52,648 nt of DNA from Phellopilus nigrolimitatus (taxonomy: Eukaryota > Basidiomycota > Agaricomycetes > Hymenochaetales > Hymenochaetaceae). The stretch is taken from assembly GCA_021029095.1 (NCBI GenBank), contig JAJOHG010000173.1:1-52648 (forward strand). Direction: 5' to 3'. How positions within the stretch are numbered: the stretch's first letter is position 1; every line of letters starts with the position of its first letter. The translations under genes and the position numbers were made by a program. Under the pieces are notes generated by a model, which was given only the letters and a program-made list of their open reading frames with translations, ran no database searches and was not told the DNA's origin. Of this stretch, positions 22,496 to 33,513 are shown one piece after another.

Positions 22496-25400
22496 ATGAA
22501 CAATCCCAGACCGGGCCCGTCAACGGGCATCCGGCGCTCTACACGGTCCACCGCTGTGCCCGGCATGGGCACGGGCGCGGGCGCGAGCACAGGCACGACA
22601 ACCTCACGGCCGCCCTCGGCGGCCTCCACATACGCCAGGCCTACCGCCGCATCCCGCGCCAGCGCCATTCCTGCCGCGTCAAGCACGGCGTCGGGCGTCA
22701 AGCGCAAGACGCGCGCAACGAGCAGCGACGCCGAGAAAGGTGTCCCCGCCTTTGCCTCTGCGAAACACAACTCAGCTCACAAAGCAACCCCAGACCCGGC
22801 AGACGCGAAACGCCCCGCGCTCAGCAGCGCGTTCAGCGCGCACGTCGCGCAGACCTCGCTCAACCGCCAGCTGCTCGCCGCCCAGGCGCAGGCCACCGCG
22901 CTGGAGAGCGCCCTACTCGAGAAGCAGGGCACCGTCGACCGCCTCGAGGCCGACCTGCGCCTCATGGCCGCGCGCGAGGAGGAGGAGCGCGAGGCGCGCC
23001 GCCAAGCAGACGACGAGCTCGCTGCGAAGACGGTGTGTGTTTTACTTAAAGAGCGGAGATTGGTATCTAATGTTCATGTTGTAGAGATACTACGAGGCTG
23101 AATTGGCCTCGGCTAAAAAGAGGCTCACCGACCTCGAAGCGGATCATGAAGACCTCGGCGACGCCTATTCCTCTCTCTCTCATTCCTCCCAATCCCAAGC
23201 CGCGTCCCTCCGGACCGACCTCGCGGCGCGCGACCAGGAAATCGCGCTCCTCGAGAGCCAGCGGAACGAGGCCGAGGAGAGGGCGCGCGAGCGCGAGAAC
23301 GAGCGCAACGAGGTCGAGGAGAGGGCTCGCGTGTATGAGGACCGTGTCACGGAGCTCGAGAATTTCCTCGAGGAGGTAGCCGTGGAGGAGGAGAGCGTGC
23401 ACGACTCAGATTACGCGGATGAGCTCGCGAGCAGCGTGGACGCAGAGGAGGGTGGCAGCTCCGAAATTCAAAACCCACTTTCACCCAGGCCATCCGACAG
23501 CGACCCAGACTCTGACGCAGATGCAGACGCGGAAGGCGAGGTGGACGCCGCCGCCGACGACGACATGTCTATTACCGCTGACTTCACTCGCAACGGCATC
23601 GTCAACGCCGCTGCTACGCCAACTCCAGACGCCAGGACCGCACGCACCCCAGCTCGCGCACCCCCGCCCACACAGGGCGGGAACACCGAGAACAATTCAG
23701 ATGCAAATACGCCCGCGCAGGGCGAGAACACCAAAGCCTACACAGATCCAGGTGCGCCGCCGCCCTACTCGCCAGCGTCCTCGCCCTTGACGCCCTTGTC
23801 CTCGACCCCTTGCTCGACCATCGCATCCTCCCGCTCGGCGAGCGCCGTCGCCCCGGTGCTCCCGGACCAATACGCGCGCATCAGGGAGCGCATCACGCGT
23901 CGCCTCAGCAGAGCCAGGCTCGGGCTCGCTCGGGCCCTGGACGTGTCCGCCTCCCGCGCGCGCGAGCAGGAGCAGAAAAGGAAGGTCGTCCGCACGGAGC
24001 TCGCGCGGCAACACAAGCGTCTCGCGGAGCTCGAGGCCGCGAACGCGCATCTCAAGAGGGAGCTGGACCGCGTGCGCGCGCGCGCGGAGGGCACGGAGCT
24101 GCTGCGCGAGGAGAAGCGCGTCTTCGAGCGCCAGGCCGCGGGCGCTGAATCTCTCCGGCGGAAAGTCGCAGAGCTCGAGGAGGCCGCCGCGGCGTTCGCG
24201 CGCAAGGAGAAGGAGTGGGAGGCGCGGCTGCGCGAGGGGGCGGCGCCGGCGGACGAGAACGTGGCGCCGGCGCGGACGACGCCTGTAGGTGTGACGCAGC
24301 AGCTCACGGCGCTGCGCAAGGCGCACGCGGCGCTCCTGGATGAACACGGGCGGCTCAAGGCAGACCTGCGTACGCGCGAGGTCGAGCTCGCCGACGCGCG
24401 CGCGGACGGCGCAGATGTGCGGGGCGAGTTTGAACAACTCCAGGAAGAAGTGACCGTGCTGCGGGAGACCGTGGCACGCCGCGAGAAGGACCGCACGCTG
24501 CTCGCGCGTGAGGTGACGTTCCTCAAGTCGCTTGTTACGAGCTACAAGAACGAGGAGGCGGTGTACCGCCCCGGTGCGCTCGAGGATGCAGGCGCGGACG
24601 CGGCGGGCGCGCGGGCGAAGCTCGAGCAGCGCGTCGTGCAGCTGGAGACGCTGCTGTCGGAGTACAAGGCGACGATCGAGGCGCTGGAGGAGGAAGTGGA
24701 CCGCGTGCAGCGCGCGACGGGCGGCGCGGCGAGGAGGCCTCAGGAGCAGTGGGACCGGCTCGCGCAGAGGGCCAGTCTACTAGAGGAAGGTGCGTACGCG
24801 CGCAGATTGCTACACGTGATACGCGAAAAGTGACAAGGAAATCAGCTCTAGGAAATGCACAGACAGAGGCACGTGCAGCTGCGGCGCGCGTGGAGGCGCT
24901 CGAGCAGCGGCTGTTCGAGCTTGGCGGGGAGATCGGCGGCGGGCGGCACGTCCCGCCGGGGACGCGCGTGCTCTCTCTGCGCGAGAACCCGGCGCAGGCG
25001 TGGGCAGACACACGCGAGGCGGTGCTCGCAAGGCTGAAGAACGAGAACGAGGCGCTCCTCGCACGGCTGAAGGAGCTCGAGGCGGCCGGCGGCACGTCCG
25101 CGAGCGCGAGCGCAGCGGGCCCCGTGGGCGAGGACGCGTCGTCCGTGCCGCGCGCGAGCTGGGAGGCGCAGCGCGAGGAGGCGGCGGAGCTGCGCGGGGC
25201 GCTCGCGCAGCGCGAGAAGCGGCTGCTGCGGCTGCAGGAGGTGTTCACGGCGAAGAGCGCGGAGTTCCGGGATGCGATCGCTGCGGTGCTCGGGCTGAAG
25301 CTCGCGTTCTACCCGAACGGGCAGGTGCGCGTGACGTCGGTGTACGACCTCGGCGCGTCGTTCGTGTTCCAGCCGGCGAAGGCGCGGGGCGGCGGCGGCG

Positions 25401-25576
25401 GCGTGGGCGGGGAGGACGGCGCGAAGATGCAGCTTATCGCGGCGGGCGAGGGCGGGCCGCAGGAGCTCGACGGCCTGATGAAGACGTGGATCCGCGAGGA
25501 GATGTGCATTCCGTGCTTCATGGCGAGCGTTACCCTCGAGTGCTACGACAAATGGAAGAGCGAGCAGGCGCACTAG
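22496..25576 (+). CDS. MAD1: Spindle assembly checkpoint protein Mad1
   Basis: Mad1 sits at unattached kinetochores and nuclear pores, where it recruits and converts Mad2 to delay anaphase. Exons 22496-23032, 23085-24789 and 24852-25576 join in frame (introns 52 and 62 bp), giving 988 residues. Residues 1-120 are Ser/Thr/Pro-rich and disordered. Long heptad-type coiled coils fill roughly 125-290 and 440-870, separated by an acidic, proline-rich linker. RVLSLRENPAQAW at 786-798 matches the Mad2-interaction motif position. The C-terminal domain (about 880-988) has LRLQEVFTAKSAEFRDAIAA, a YPNGQVRVTSVYD strand and the closing EEMCIPCFMASVTLE. The start is the first in-frame ATG; the frame is open further upstream without one. 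Minus-strand open frames here are high-GC shadows. Confidence 0.93.
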
Positions 25577-26549
25577 TGTTAGTCTATACTCTATCTTGGG
25601 TTCCTTGATTTATCTTCGCCTCCTTTGTTTTACCCTTTTTTCTTGCCAGTCAATTGTATCTGCGCGGCCTTGGGGGAATTTCTTGTCATTTCTTTTTTTG
25701 CTTATGTATTATGTAGAGCAGAAAATAATTCGAGGTACATTGCATTCAGACAGCACGCATCGAAACCCAGTCAGAAAGGAGATGGTTTACCGCGGAAATA
25801 AACGAAATGAATTGAGATGAGATGGATGGCGCTAAGCTGCTGCATCCTTCTACTCTAGAGCACAATGCACACTGGCAGCTGGACATACAACCTGACGAGT
25901 TCTGACTTGTCGGCTTCTTTGGTGCTTTCCTGGACGTCCTTCCAAGTTAGAGATCATGACCTGGGACGTACTGCGCGCTTATTTTGGATCTGGCGCCCAG
26001 CGTAGCACCCGTTGCACGTGGCTCAATACGCGTTGACGCGAACTCACGCTCCCTCTCCAAACGGTATTCAATCTAGCGCCCGCTGGACGGCGAGCGATAC
26101 CTGCCTTTTTCTGCCATAGAAACATGTGGCCCATGCGGACCATGCCTCGCAGCTGCCTCAGACAGCTCGCCAGAACCAGGACCAGACTTCGAGACCTGTC
26201 TTGTCTACTGCCAGAGAATATTTTATTCTCCGGGATTGGGACTCCTCGGACTGCTCTTTACCCTGTGTCTATATACGTTTCCTCATTCCATGCTAGTTAT
26301 GGACGTGAAGTGAGGCGGGACCCAGGCCTCTGCCATCCGTCGCAGGCCGCGCTTCATTGCTCGGGGGCGTAGTAGCGCCTGTTCCATGCGGGTACCAGCG
26401 CTATGCTCGCACCGTCTATGTGGGACACCCCAATGCAAATGGGCATAAAAGCCCTACTGCCATTCTTCGTTGCTCGACAGGCCCAAGTCAACTCTTGTTT
26501 ACAAGTCGCCCTCCCTCGACATTGCAACCAGATTTAGATCCTGCCCGCC
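25577..26549. other. Intergenic region before the M43 metalloprotease
   Basis: No gene recognised. The left 250 bp form the 3' side of MAD1 (T-rich at 25620-25700). The middle contains only short unsupported frames. The right end holds the promoter of the metalloprotease. Confidence 0.5.
26444..26450 (+). promoter_or_regulatory. TATA-like element of the M43 gene
   Basis: CATAAAA in the context GGGCATAAAAGCCC lies about 100 bp before the start codon at 26550, a usual spacing for a fungal TATA box. Confidence 0.45.
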
Positions 26550-27803
26550 ATGCTCCGTCTCCCGATTCTCTACCTCGCACTCTTCGCCGCGTCCGCCGTG
26601 CTCGCTAGTGAGCCGGCAAGCGACGCCGAGCTGCCCTCCGATACGTGCGTTCCCCTCTGTTTTCTTAAGTAGATGGGCGAAATAAACTAGGTTGCTGATC
26701 AAAATGACAGGGAGGAGTGTGGCTCCGTCGTCTCCGTTGAAGAGCTCGCACTCGCGGAGAAGGACTTCCAAGAGAAGCTCGCCTCGGAGGACAAAAACGG
26801 CGTAGGCGCGCACGTCCTGGCCAGCCAGAACGCCGTTGTCCCTATCTATTGGAACGTCATCTACGCAGACAACACGCCTACCGGCGGCAACCTCTCGTAT
26901 GCTTTTCTTTTTCTCTCGCACTACCCCGCGAACTCACCGTGCCAACGCCAGCGACGCCACGATCGCTGCGCAGGTCGCGCTCGCGAATCAGGCATACAGC
27001 GGGTCCGGGCTGTCCTTCACGCTCGCGCGGGTGAAGCGCGTGCAGAACAAGTACTGGTTCGGCACCGTCGACTCCGCGCAGGACGTCCCGCAGCTCGACA
27101 TGAAGCGCCAGCTGCGCTACAACGGCTCCGCCGCGGCCGCGCTGAACGTCTACTCGCTCGGATTCCAGAACAGCACGAAGAAGGGCCTCTACGGCCAGGC
27201 GACGTTTCCCTGGAAGTACAAGAACGACCCCGTGCGCGACGGGCTCATGATCCGCTACTCCGTCCTCCCCGGCGGGACGGTGAACGGGAAGAACCTGGGC
27301 AAGGCGAGTGCCGTCGTTTCTGCGCAGAGGTGTTAACCAGACATAGGGCACCATCTTATTTTGCGCATTTTGCATATTCAAGACCTTCGTCCACGAAACC
27401 GGGCACTGGGTCGGCCTGTACCACACCTTCCAAGGCGTACGTTGTAGATGGCATGCTTCGATACGGCATGTGACTAATGCTTTGTTTTCCGTATACTGTA
27501 GGGATGCCCGCCCCCAGGAGACAGCGTCGCCGACACTGCGCCGCAGAAGAACGCGTCCGCGTCGCGGAGCTGCCCAGTCGGGCACGTCAGCTGCCCTGGA
27601 GGCCTCCCCGACCCCGTCCGTAAGTAGCCACAAAACAAATTAGAAGGAAAAAAACAGAGCGGGTTTGCTGACACTCGTCTCGTCCCGGCGCCTCAGACAA
27701 CTTCATGGACTACTCGAACGATACGTGCAGGACCGAGTTCACGCCGGGCCAGATTCAGCGCTTCAAGAACCAGCTGCGCCTGTACCGAAACATCACCGTC
27801 TAG
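26550..27803 (+). CDS. Secreted M43-type (pappalysin-like) metalloprotease
   Basis: An extracellular zinc endopeptidase of the fungal MEP1-like group. Exons 26550-26644, 26711-26896, 26952-27303, 27383-27436, 27502-27619 and 27697-27803 give 303 residues, typical for the group. Residues 1-19 form a signal peptide (MLRLPILYLALFAASAVLA). The zinc motif HETGHWVGLYH has His215, Glu216, His219 and His225. The Met-turn is FMDYSNDTC, Met272. Cysteines in GGCPPPGD and SCPVGHVSCPGG are placed for disulfides. The third intron (27304-27382) begins gcgagt, a GC-AG intron, and its removal joins NLGK to TFVHETGH; reading through would hit a stop at 27334. The gene converges on the FCP1-like gene 350 bp downstream. 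Secretion and proteolysis are inferred from signal peptide and motif. Confidence 0.92.
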
Positions 27804-28155
27804 CGGCCGAGCGCGGCACACGCCCCCGAAGTATCCGCAGGCCCCTCGGTAGCGGCATAAGATTGGGTGTGGTCTGCGTTGTAGTGTGCAATTATTCCGG
27901 GTCCCCGAAGCATGCACTTAAAGGTTAATATCTCAGATATGAATGAAAAGCTGTATTTTTTGTTTCTTGACGAAAAAGACATTCTGAGCAATGAGAGTTG
28001 CTGCACCGGTACACGAGTCGCGCAAAAGCCAAGAAAGCACATGTAACTAGAGACGCCAGAGCAAACGAAACCGTCGCGACGAGATACCGAAAAGAAGGAA
28101 AGAAGACCCCGCGACGCTACAAACCCAGCGAGCGACACAAGCCCCGCGTCTTCCG
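27804..28155. other. Convergent 3' intergenic region
   Basis: About 350 bp between the stop codons of the M43 protease (plus) and the FCP1-like gene (minus). No gene seen; it should contain both polyadenylation sites. Confidence 0.5.
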
Positions 28156-30577
28156 CTACGACACAACGAGCCCGTCCCGCTCCTCGATCCCCAGCTCGCG
28201 CAGCGCGGCGCGCCCGCAAGCGACCCAGTGCGCAAAGGTCGGCGCGTCCTCGAACCACATCCTTTCCGCGCCCACATCTGTCGAGGGGCCGAGCGCGCGC
28301 GAGACGTCCCCGCCGAGCGTGGCGGCGTCGTTCCCCGCCGGGATCACCGCCTCCCCCTCTCCTTCGGTTTCCCGCGTGGCGCTAGGGAGGGCCGCAGCAG
28401 CGTCCGCCGAGGGCGGCGCGAGGTCCACCCGCGCGCGTTTTTTCGCAGCCCCGGCCCCGTCCCCGTCCACGCGGCCCTCTGCATCCTCCGAGCCGTCCGA
28501 GCCGACGGAGCGCTGGCGCTTCATGCGCATGTCCTCCACACCCGATGCGGTGAGCGACTCGCCGGGTTCAGCGCCCGCCGGATCTGCGAGCTCCGCGTCC
28601 GTGGGCGACGGCGCGCGGGCATCGAGGGCGCGCGGATGCGCGGATGCGGACGAGGGCGCGGGCGGCGCGCGCCCGGCCCATAGCCCGCCGGCGCGTATCC
28701 AGCCTGCGACGTTGCTCTCCCGGCGGAGCGCGGCGAGGATGCCGACGACGGCGAGGAGCGTCTGGTCGAGCGCCGCGGTGCCTTCGCCTTCTCCCGTTTT
28801 CCCGACCTCTTTTTCTTTTATTGCGTCTGCGTCGTGTAGCTCTGCCAGCGACTTCATTTTCTTCTTCCCGTCTTTTCTCGAAGGAGCCGGAGCGGGCGCG
28901 GGCGATGCGGGCGATGCGTCGGCCGAGACGCCTTCCTCGCCGTCGGCGGCAGGTGGTACGGAGGAAGCAGAGATAAATGTCGGTATGGCGGATTGGGACG
29001 CTGCCGCGCGTTCTGCTTTCCTACGCATCTTTCTCTCCTTCCTGCGCGTGGTTCGCTCCGACACGAGTACTTCCTCTTCTTTCTCGTTCTCGAGCTCGTG
29101 TGCGTCCAGGCTCTCGCTCATAGGCACCTCCGGCTCCACCTCTCCGTGCGCCTCTTTTTCCCGCGCCAGCGCCTCCTGCATCGGGGGCGCAGGCGCCGCG
29201 TCGGCCGAGGCGCCTTCCTCGCCGTCGGCGGCAGGGAGCACGGAGGAGCCGGAAGTAAGCGTGGGCATGGCGGATTGGGACGCCGCGGCGCGCTCTGCTT
29301 TCCTACGCTTTCTCTTCCTGCGCTGGGTTTTCTCCGACACGTGAACTTCCTTTTCGTTCTCGTTCTCGAGCTCATGTGCATCCACGCTCTCGCTCGAAGG
29401 TACCTCCGGCTCCACCTCCCCGTCCACCTCTTCCACCTGCGCCGGCTCCGGCTTTATCTCCACCTGCGCAAACAAAGCGCGCACCTTGAGCCGGACGTCG
29501 CGCTCGCGCGCTTGCTCTGCATACTCGCGGATGCAGACGTGGCTGTACGGCTGGAGGCGCGCCTTCGCGGGCGAGTCGTCGAGGAGAAATGTCGTGTACG
29601 CGCTGTGCGGTTCCCGCGGGGGGTCGGCACTAGATGCGGAAGTGGGAGCGTTGGCAGAAGAGGTACTGGGGGCGGAAGAGGCGAGCGCAGCCCAGGGCTT
29701 CGCGAGGTCTTTCGTGGTTTGTGTCTTCTTCGCTAGGGGCGGGTTAGAATTAAGCAGAGAACGATAGCGGGAGAAGAAACGTACAGTAATCGCCATGTGA
29801 GAGGCCAAGCGTGTCGCGCGCCCAGACGGCGACGAAACCTTCGTTCGCGTCGCACGCTGCGGTGCCGGCGGCGGGCGCGCCGAGGACCGCGTCGAAGAAG
29901 CAGCGGCGCACCATCCTGTCGACGTTGTGCGGCTGCGCGCTCGACCAGACCATCGCGTCGAGCCATGCGCGCGTGCGCGGTGCGAAGAGGAAGTCGCGCA
30001 GCACGGGCATGTACGGCCGTGGGTGCGGCACACCGCGCGCGGTGCGCACGAGGAGCGTGCCGTTGAGGTCCAGGATGACCAGCTTGCGCGGGGCGGATGG
30101 GGAGGGGCTGGAGGGGAGAGACGCGACTTGGATGTAGTCTGGAGACGGGGATGACGGGAGGGGCGCGGGCGGGGGAGAGGGCGTAGGCGTGCGGCGGTAT
30201 CGAGGCGAGAACGCCGGGCCTGCGAGATAGGTGCTGTATGAGCGCTGCTGCTGGTAGTCGTGCCTGTAGGCCGACCTGTCATGATAGCCCGCCTCGTAGA
30301 ACGCAGGCTCGTCGTACGGCTCGCTCGCCGCGGAGTAGTACTCGCTGTACCCAGACTGCGACGAGGACGGCGGCGCGTCGTGCTCGTACGAGTAGTAGTC
30401 GCTGTAGCCGTCGCCCCTGCTCGCGTAGTGCTCGCGCCGGCGCCGGGCGCTGCGCGGGCTCCAGTGGCCGAAGGCGGGCGCCTGCGCAGCCCAGGCGTCG
30501 CTGTGCGGGTCGTCGTAGAAGCGCCCGTCGGAGGAGCTGCTGGTGTCGCCGCCGTTGCCGTAGCTGCCGCCGTACAT
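28156..30577 (-). CDS. FCP1/HAD-like protein with long repeat-bearing tail
   Basis: A HAD-fold protein of the FCP1/NLI-interacting-factor type; these normally dephosphorylate proteins such as RNA polymerase II tails. Exons on minus, 30577-29785 and 29732-28156, joined over a 52-bp intron, give 789 residues. Residues 1-160 are Tyr/Ser/Pro-rich. The phosphatase loop is VILDLNGTLL with Asp170; the second acid is Asn172 instead of Asp. HNVDRMVRRCF and TTFLLDDSPAKA match later HAD motifs. The tail (about 350-789) is acidic and basic by turns, contains two copies of a segment near 90 residues, and ends EDAPTFAHWVACGRAALREL. An upstream ATG at 30682 would add 35 residues; the later start is chosen because the extension looks like leader. 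Asn172 raises doubt about catalysis, though related fungal proteins also have it. Confidence 0.8.
28893..29423 (-). repeat. Tandem duplication inside the FCP1-like coding region
   Basis: Two adjacent in-frame units of roughly 85-90 codons. Each runs from EVEPEVP-SES-DAHELEN through RRKAERAAASQSA-PT to LPAADGEEG or PPAADGEEG and ADA-PA. They differ at scattered positions, so the duplication is not very recent. Both keep the frame. Confidence 0.85.
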
Positions 30578-31371
30578 TGTGCGCGACTTGGAAATGGCGC
30601 AGATGCGGGTGGGAGGAGGGAGGCTCTGAGGAGGGCGCGTGCGATGAAGGAGGCGAAAGGAGGAAAGGCGTTGAGTACGCATGCCGCATACACGCCTCTC
30701 GGTCGAAGGCTCAGACGCGTCCTAGTAATCCAAGTACAACCTAAGTTTTTTTTTTTTACCACAGCATCGACGACGATTTAAAAATACTATCTTGCATTTT
30801 CTCGCGTTGTTCCTATCTTATCCGCGTCGCTTCGCTTTTTTTATTTATTTGAGTACCTTCGCGAGCCGCGTAGCTTATACAAATCATTTTCAACAGGCTG
30901 TGACAAGTCGATGGATGAGTAGCCTATATATGGAAGGTCAGCAGTCACGCACTACCTTTGTCTTAATGCGGCGTGAGGCGTGTAGAGGTTATGGTCGGAT
31001 AGGGGTCTCCGAATAGCTTGGCGGCGGCGGCGTCGTCCTCGTCGTCGTCATGAAGTATGTCGATCAGAGAGCGGTTGTGTCTGGAGACGAGGTCGGAAAG
31101 GACGGCGCGGTTGTTGATGGATGAGGACAAGACACGTCGGTCGTCTGGCACGCCCTCCCTCTCAAGGGACCAAACCGTTCTAACAAATCAATTTTAAAAC
31201 AAATTGCTATGCTCATTAGGTTCGTCAAGTTATTCATGAAGTTCACGGCCTGCAGCGTGCTAGTAACAATTTGTCTCTATGCTGTTTTCCATGGCACCAT
31301 GGCTTATCCTCTGTACGTCGAGTTCCGACAACCACATGTCTGCTGCTTGCTATCTCCGGCATCCGTACCTA
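30578..31371. other. Intergenic region upstream of the FCP1-like gene
   Basis: No gene recognised. The part next to 30577 is the FCP1-like promoter and leader, with an A/T tract (T9) near 30746. The remainder up to the MITE at 31372 has only short frames without motifs. Confidence 0.45.
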
Positions 31372-31667
31372 CAGGTGGGTCAGAACTTCGGCCACCCTAA
31401 AAAAAGGAAGGTAATTCTCGTCTGCGTCGTTCACACAAAAAAATTTCAAAAAATGTTGTGAAATTATGCGAGCCTTTGCCGTAGATACATATGAGAAATA
31501 AAAACTATGTATTAATTTTGTTTTTGATTGATTTGAGCTGGCAGCGTACCATACTGGCACCGCGAAACGACGCGTCGTGCGCTACGCAAGCGGGAACTTC
31601 CTTCCTTTTCTAAGGGTGCGTGGGAGGGGGGGGGGGGGGGGGGGCGAAGACTTTCCTGACCCACCTG
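31372..31667. mobile_element. Small MITE, copy B
   Basis: Ends CAGGTGGGTCAG and its reverse complement at 31656-31667 are intact and flanked on both sides by TA (31370-31371 and 31668-31669), the duplication expected of Tc1/mariner-type MITEs. The interior shares GAGAAATAAAAACTATG and a G19 tract (31626-31644) with copy A at 16210. Non-coding. It lies about 100 bp beyond the 3' end of F-box copy 3. Confidence 0.8.
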
Positions 31668-31763
31668 TACTTATTTTTCTGGTGTACCTCAAACAGATAA
31701 TTCTTACATCGGATATATCACCAATCTACATATTTAACTCTACCAGTCTTGCACTCTTCCAGT

Positions 31764-33513
31764 TTATAGCAAGAGTTTATCCCGATGGCGGATCGCACTC
31801 GCTTCAGCACCGAGTGCTCGAGAGCGCCATGCATCCCGCTCCTGTCTCAAGACCTGTATCGCCTCTTGACTATCCTTATACGATTGAATACAGGACGGAA
31901 GTATTTTTTTAACCTCTTTCCAGTGCTCGACGAACACATTCACCCCTTTTTCAGTTATGACGTAAGACGGATGAACCACAAGAGTACACTGCGAAGGGAT
32001 GATACGGCTCAGGTACAAAGACGCGCATCCGGGGTCGTGAATTGGAGATGTTCCGAAGTGCAAAACTCGAAGGTTTCGAAAACCGTGGACATGAAAAAGA
32101 TCTAGTGTGCTCGGAATAATGCGGGCATCGACGTATAGACCAAGATTGACAAGTTGGGGGCAGGCTTCAGAGAGCCATTGAAGGACGTCCAAAGTCAACG
32201 TTGTGTCCGAGAACCGTGATAAACCTGTATTCAAAGTGAGGGTCGTAAGGTAGCCACACTTCCCAAAAATATCAACCATCTGACTGGCCGTTAAATCGAT
32301 GGCGCGAGCGAAATCGAGTTCTAGTATCTCCAAGTGAGAATTTGAAGTCAGAGGTCTAAGAATCTCAGCGTGAATCGAGCCAATGACGGGTCCCTTCCGA
32401 GGATCGCAGCTTATGGTAAGCTTACGGAGGAAGGGAGATGCGTGAGGGATGAGATCGAATAATGAATGTAAATGAACTAGTTCATATTTGCCTTCGTTAC
32501 TGATGTTGAGTTCGAGTAGATTCTGAAAAGCATTTGGTGATTTTAACAAGAGGCAAATGCTTCCAAGTTCACCACAGAGGGGAATACTCTTTAGCAGAGG
32601 AAATGCACTATCTGTGTTAAGCCTTTGATATTTGTATTCATGGTATTTCATGATATCCGGTATAAGCTGGACTGTCCGGAGGTTCTGCAGAGACGCCAGA
32701 GAGTTTATCACACTCTGCGAAAGTGAATACGGGCTAATCCTGAGCGTTTTGAGAAAGGCCAGTCGCGATATGAGATTTGAGACTGAGGAGTTAACACCTT
32801 CTTTGCCACTACCGATTTCGATAGTGAGTTCGGATATCAGAGGAGCCCATTCGGTTATGTCGTCGAATAGCACGTCCAATGATTTATCACCCTCATCGAC
32901 GTCTTCGATGTGTATCTCCAACGATCGTATGCGGTTGTGCAGAAAGAGAAGAACATGTTTGGACCATCCTTTGTGAACATCCAGAGATTCATCCAGTTCT
33001 TACGATCCGATTTTGAGTACAGAAAGATTTGGCAGAATTGAAAGCATTCTGCGGGATCGAGCTAGCTCTAAGAATACTGAGCTGTCCAGGATGACGGGGG
33101 CAAACTCGGGTAGAGAAATCTCCAGGTGTTTGACACGCTTGGCGTACGGCATGAATTTCTCCCAATCCTCGGCCCTTATCGTTCGGGAGAATTTCTACAA
33201 ACGGAAATCGTCGAAAGTCAAACCTGAGATGATGTGCTCACTCGGAGTACAGCTTAGGACTCACCAACGCCCCAGGATTGTGACAATCTGGTTTCCTGCG
33301 ACGTAACCACATTCTAAGAGGGGCCAGAAGCTGAACAAGAGGGACCAACGAATCCATGGAGCTCCATACGCGGTCCAAGGCTGCTTCCTTCCATCGTCTA
33401 CAAACGCGAGCGCACCGCGCACTATCCGACTTTTCGATCAGGCTAAAGATCTGAAGTTGGATTTCTGCGATCGCAAGGGCAGTCGCTACCGGGCCTCTAG
33501 GGATGTCGGACAT
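31764..33513 (-). pseudogene. F-box/LRR copy 3, single in-frame stop
   Basis: Exon 1 at 33513-33265 encodes MSDIPRGPVATALAIAEI and the F-box; a 70-bp intron follows; exon 2 starts at 33194. In frame with both exons, codon 65 of exon 2 is TAA (33002-33000), after LSVLKIGS. The rest of the family sequence continues without further damage to 31764, including SLDVLFDDITEWAPLISELT and the RSRALGAEA tail. The stop falls inside a gtaaga that could mimic a splice donor, but the implied intron would be only about 35 bp and breaks frame. Its upstream flank provides the empty site for the 676-bp element. It is either a recent pseudogene or an allele with a truncated F-box product of about 147 residues. 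Confidence 0.82.

Noticed and set aside
23697..25573. Long minus-strand open frames opposite MAD1 (up to about 250 codons)
   Set aside because: They are shadows caused by very GC-rich codons of a coiled-coil gene; they lack introns, start context and recognisable motifs.
27998..30781. Plus-strand frames of up to 448 codons opposite the FCP1-like gene
   Set aside because: Repetitive Ser/Ala/Arg-rich translations mirroring the minus-strand coding repeats; only the minus frame shows the HAD motifs and a valid intron.
30963..31246. Small minus-strand gene (60-62 codons) beside the MITE
   Set aside because: Two overlapping short frames without motifs, introns or promoter signals.
32965..33002. 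Short intron that would remove the stop in F-box copy 3
   Set aside because: The implied intron of about 35 bp is shorter than any other here and does not keep the family frame.
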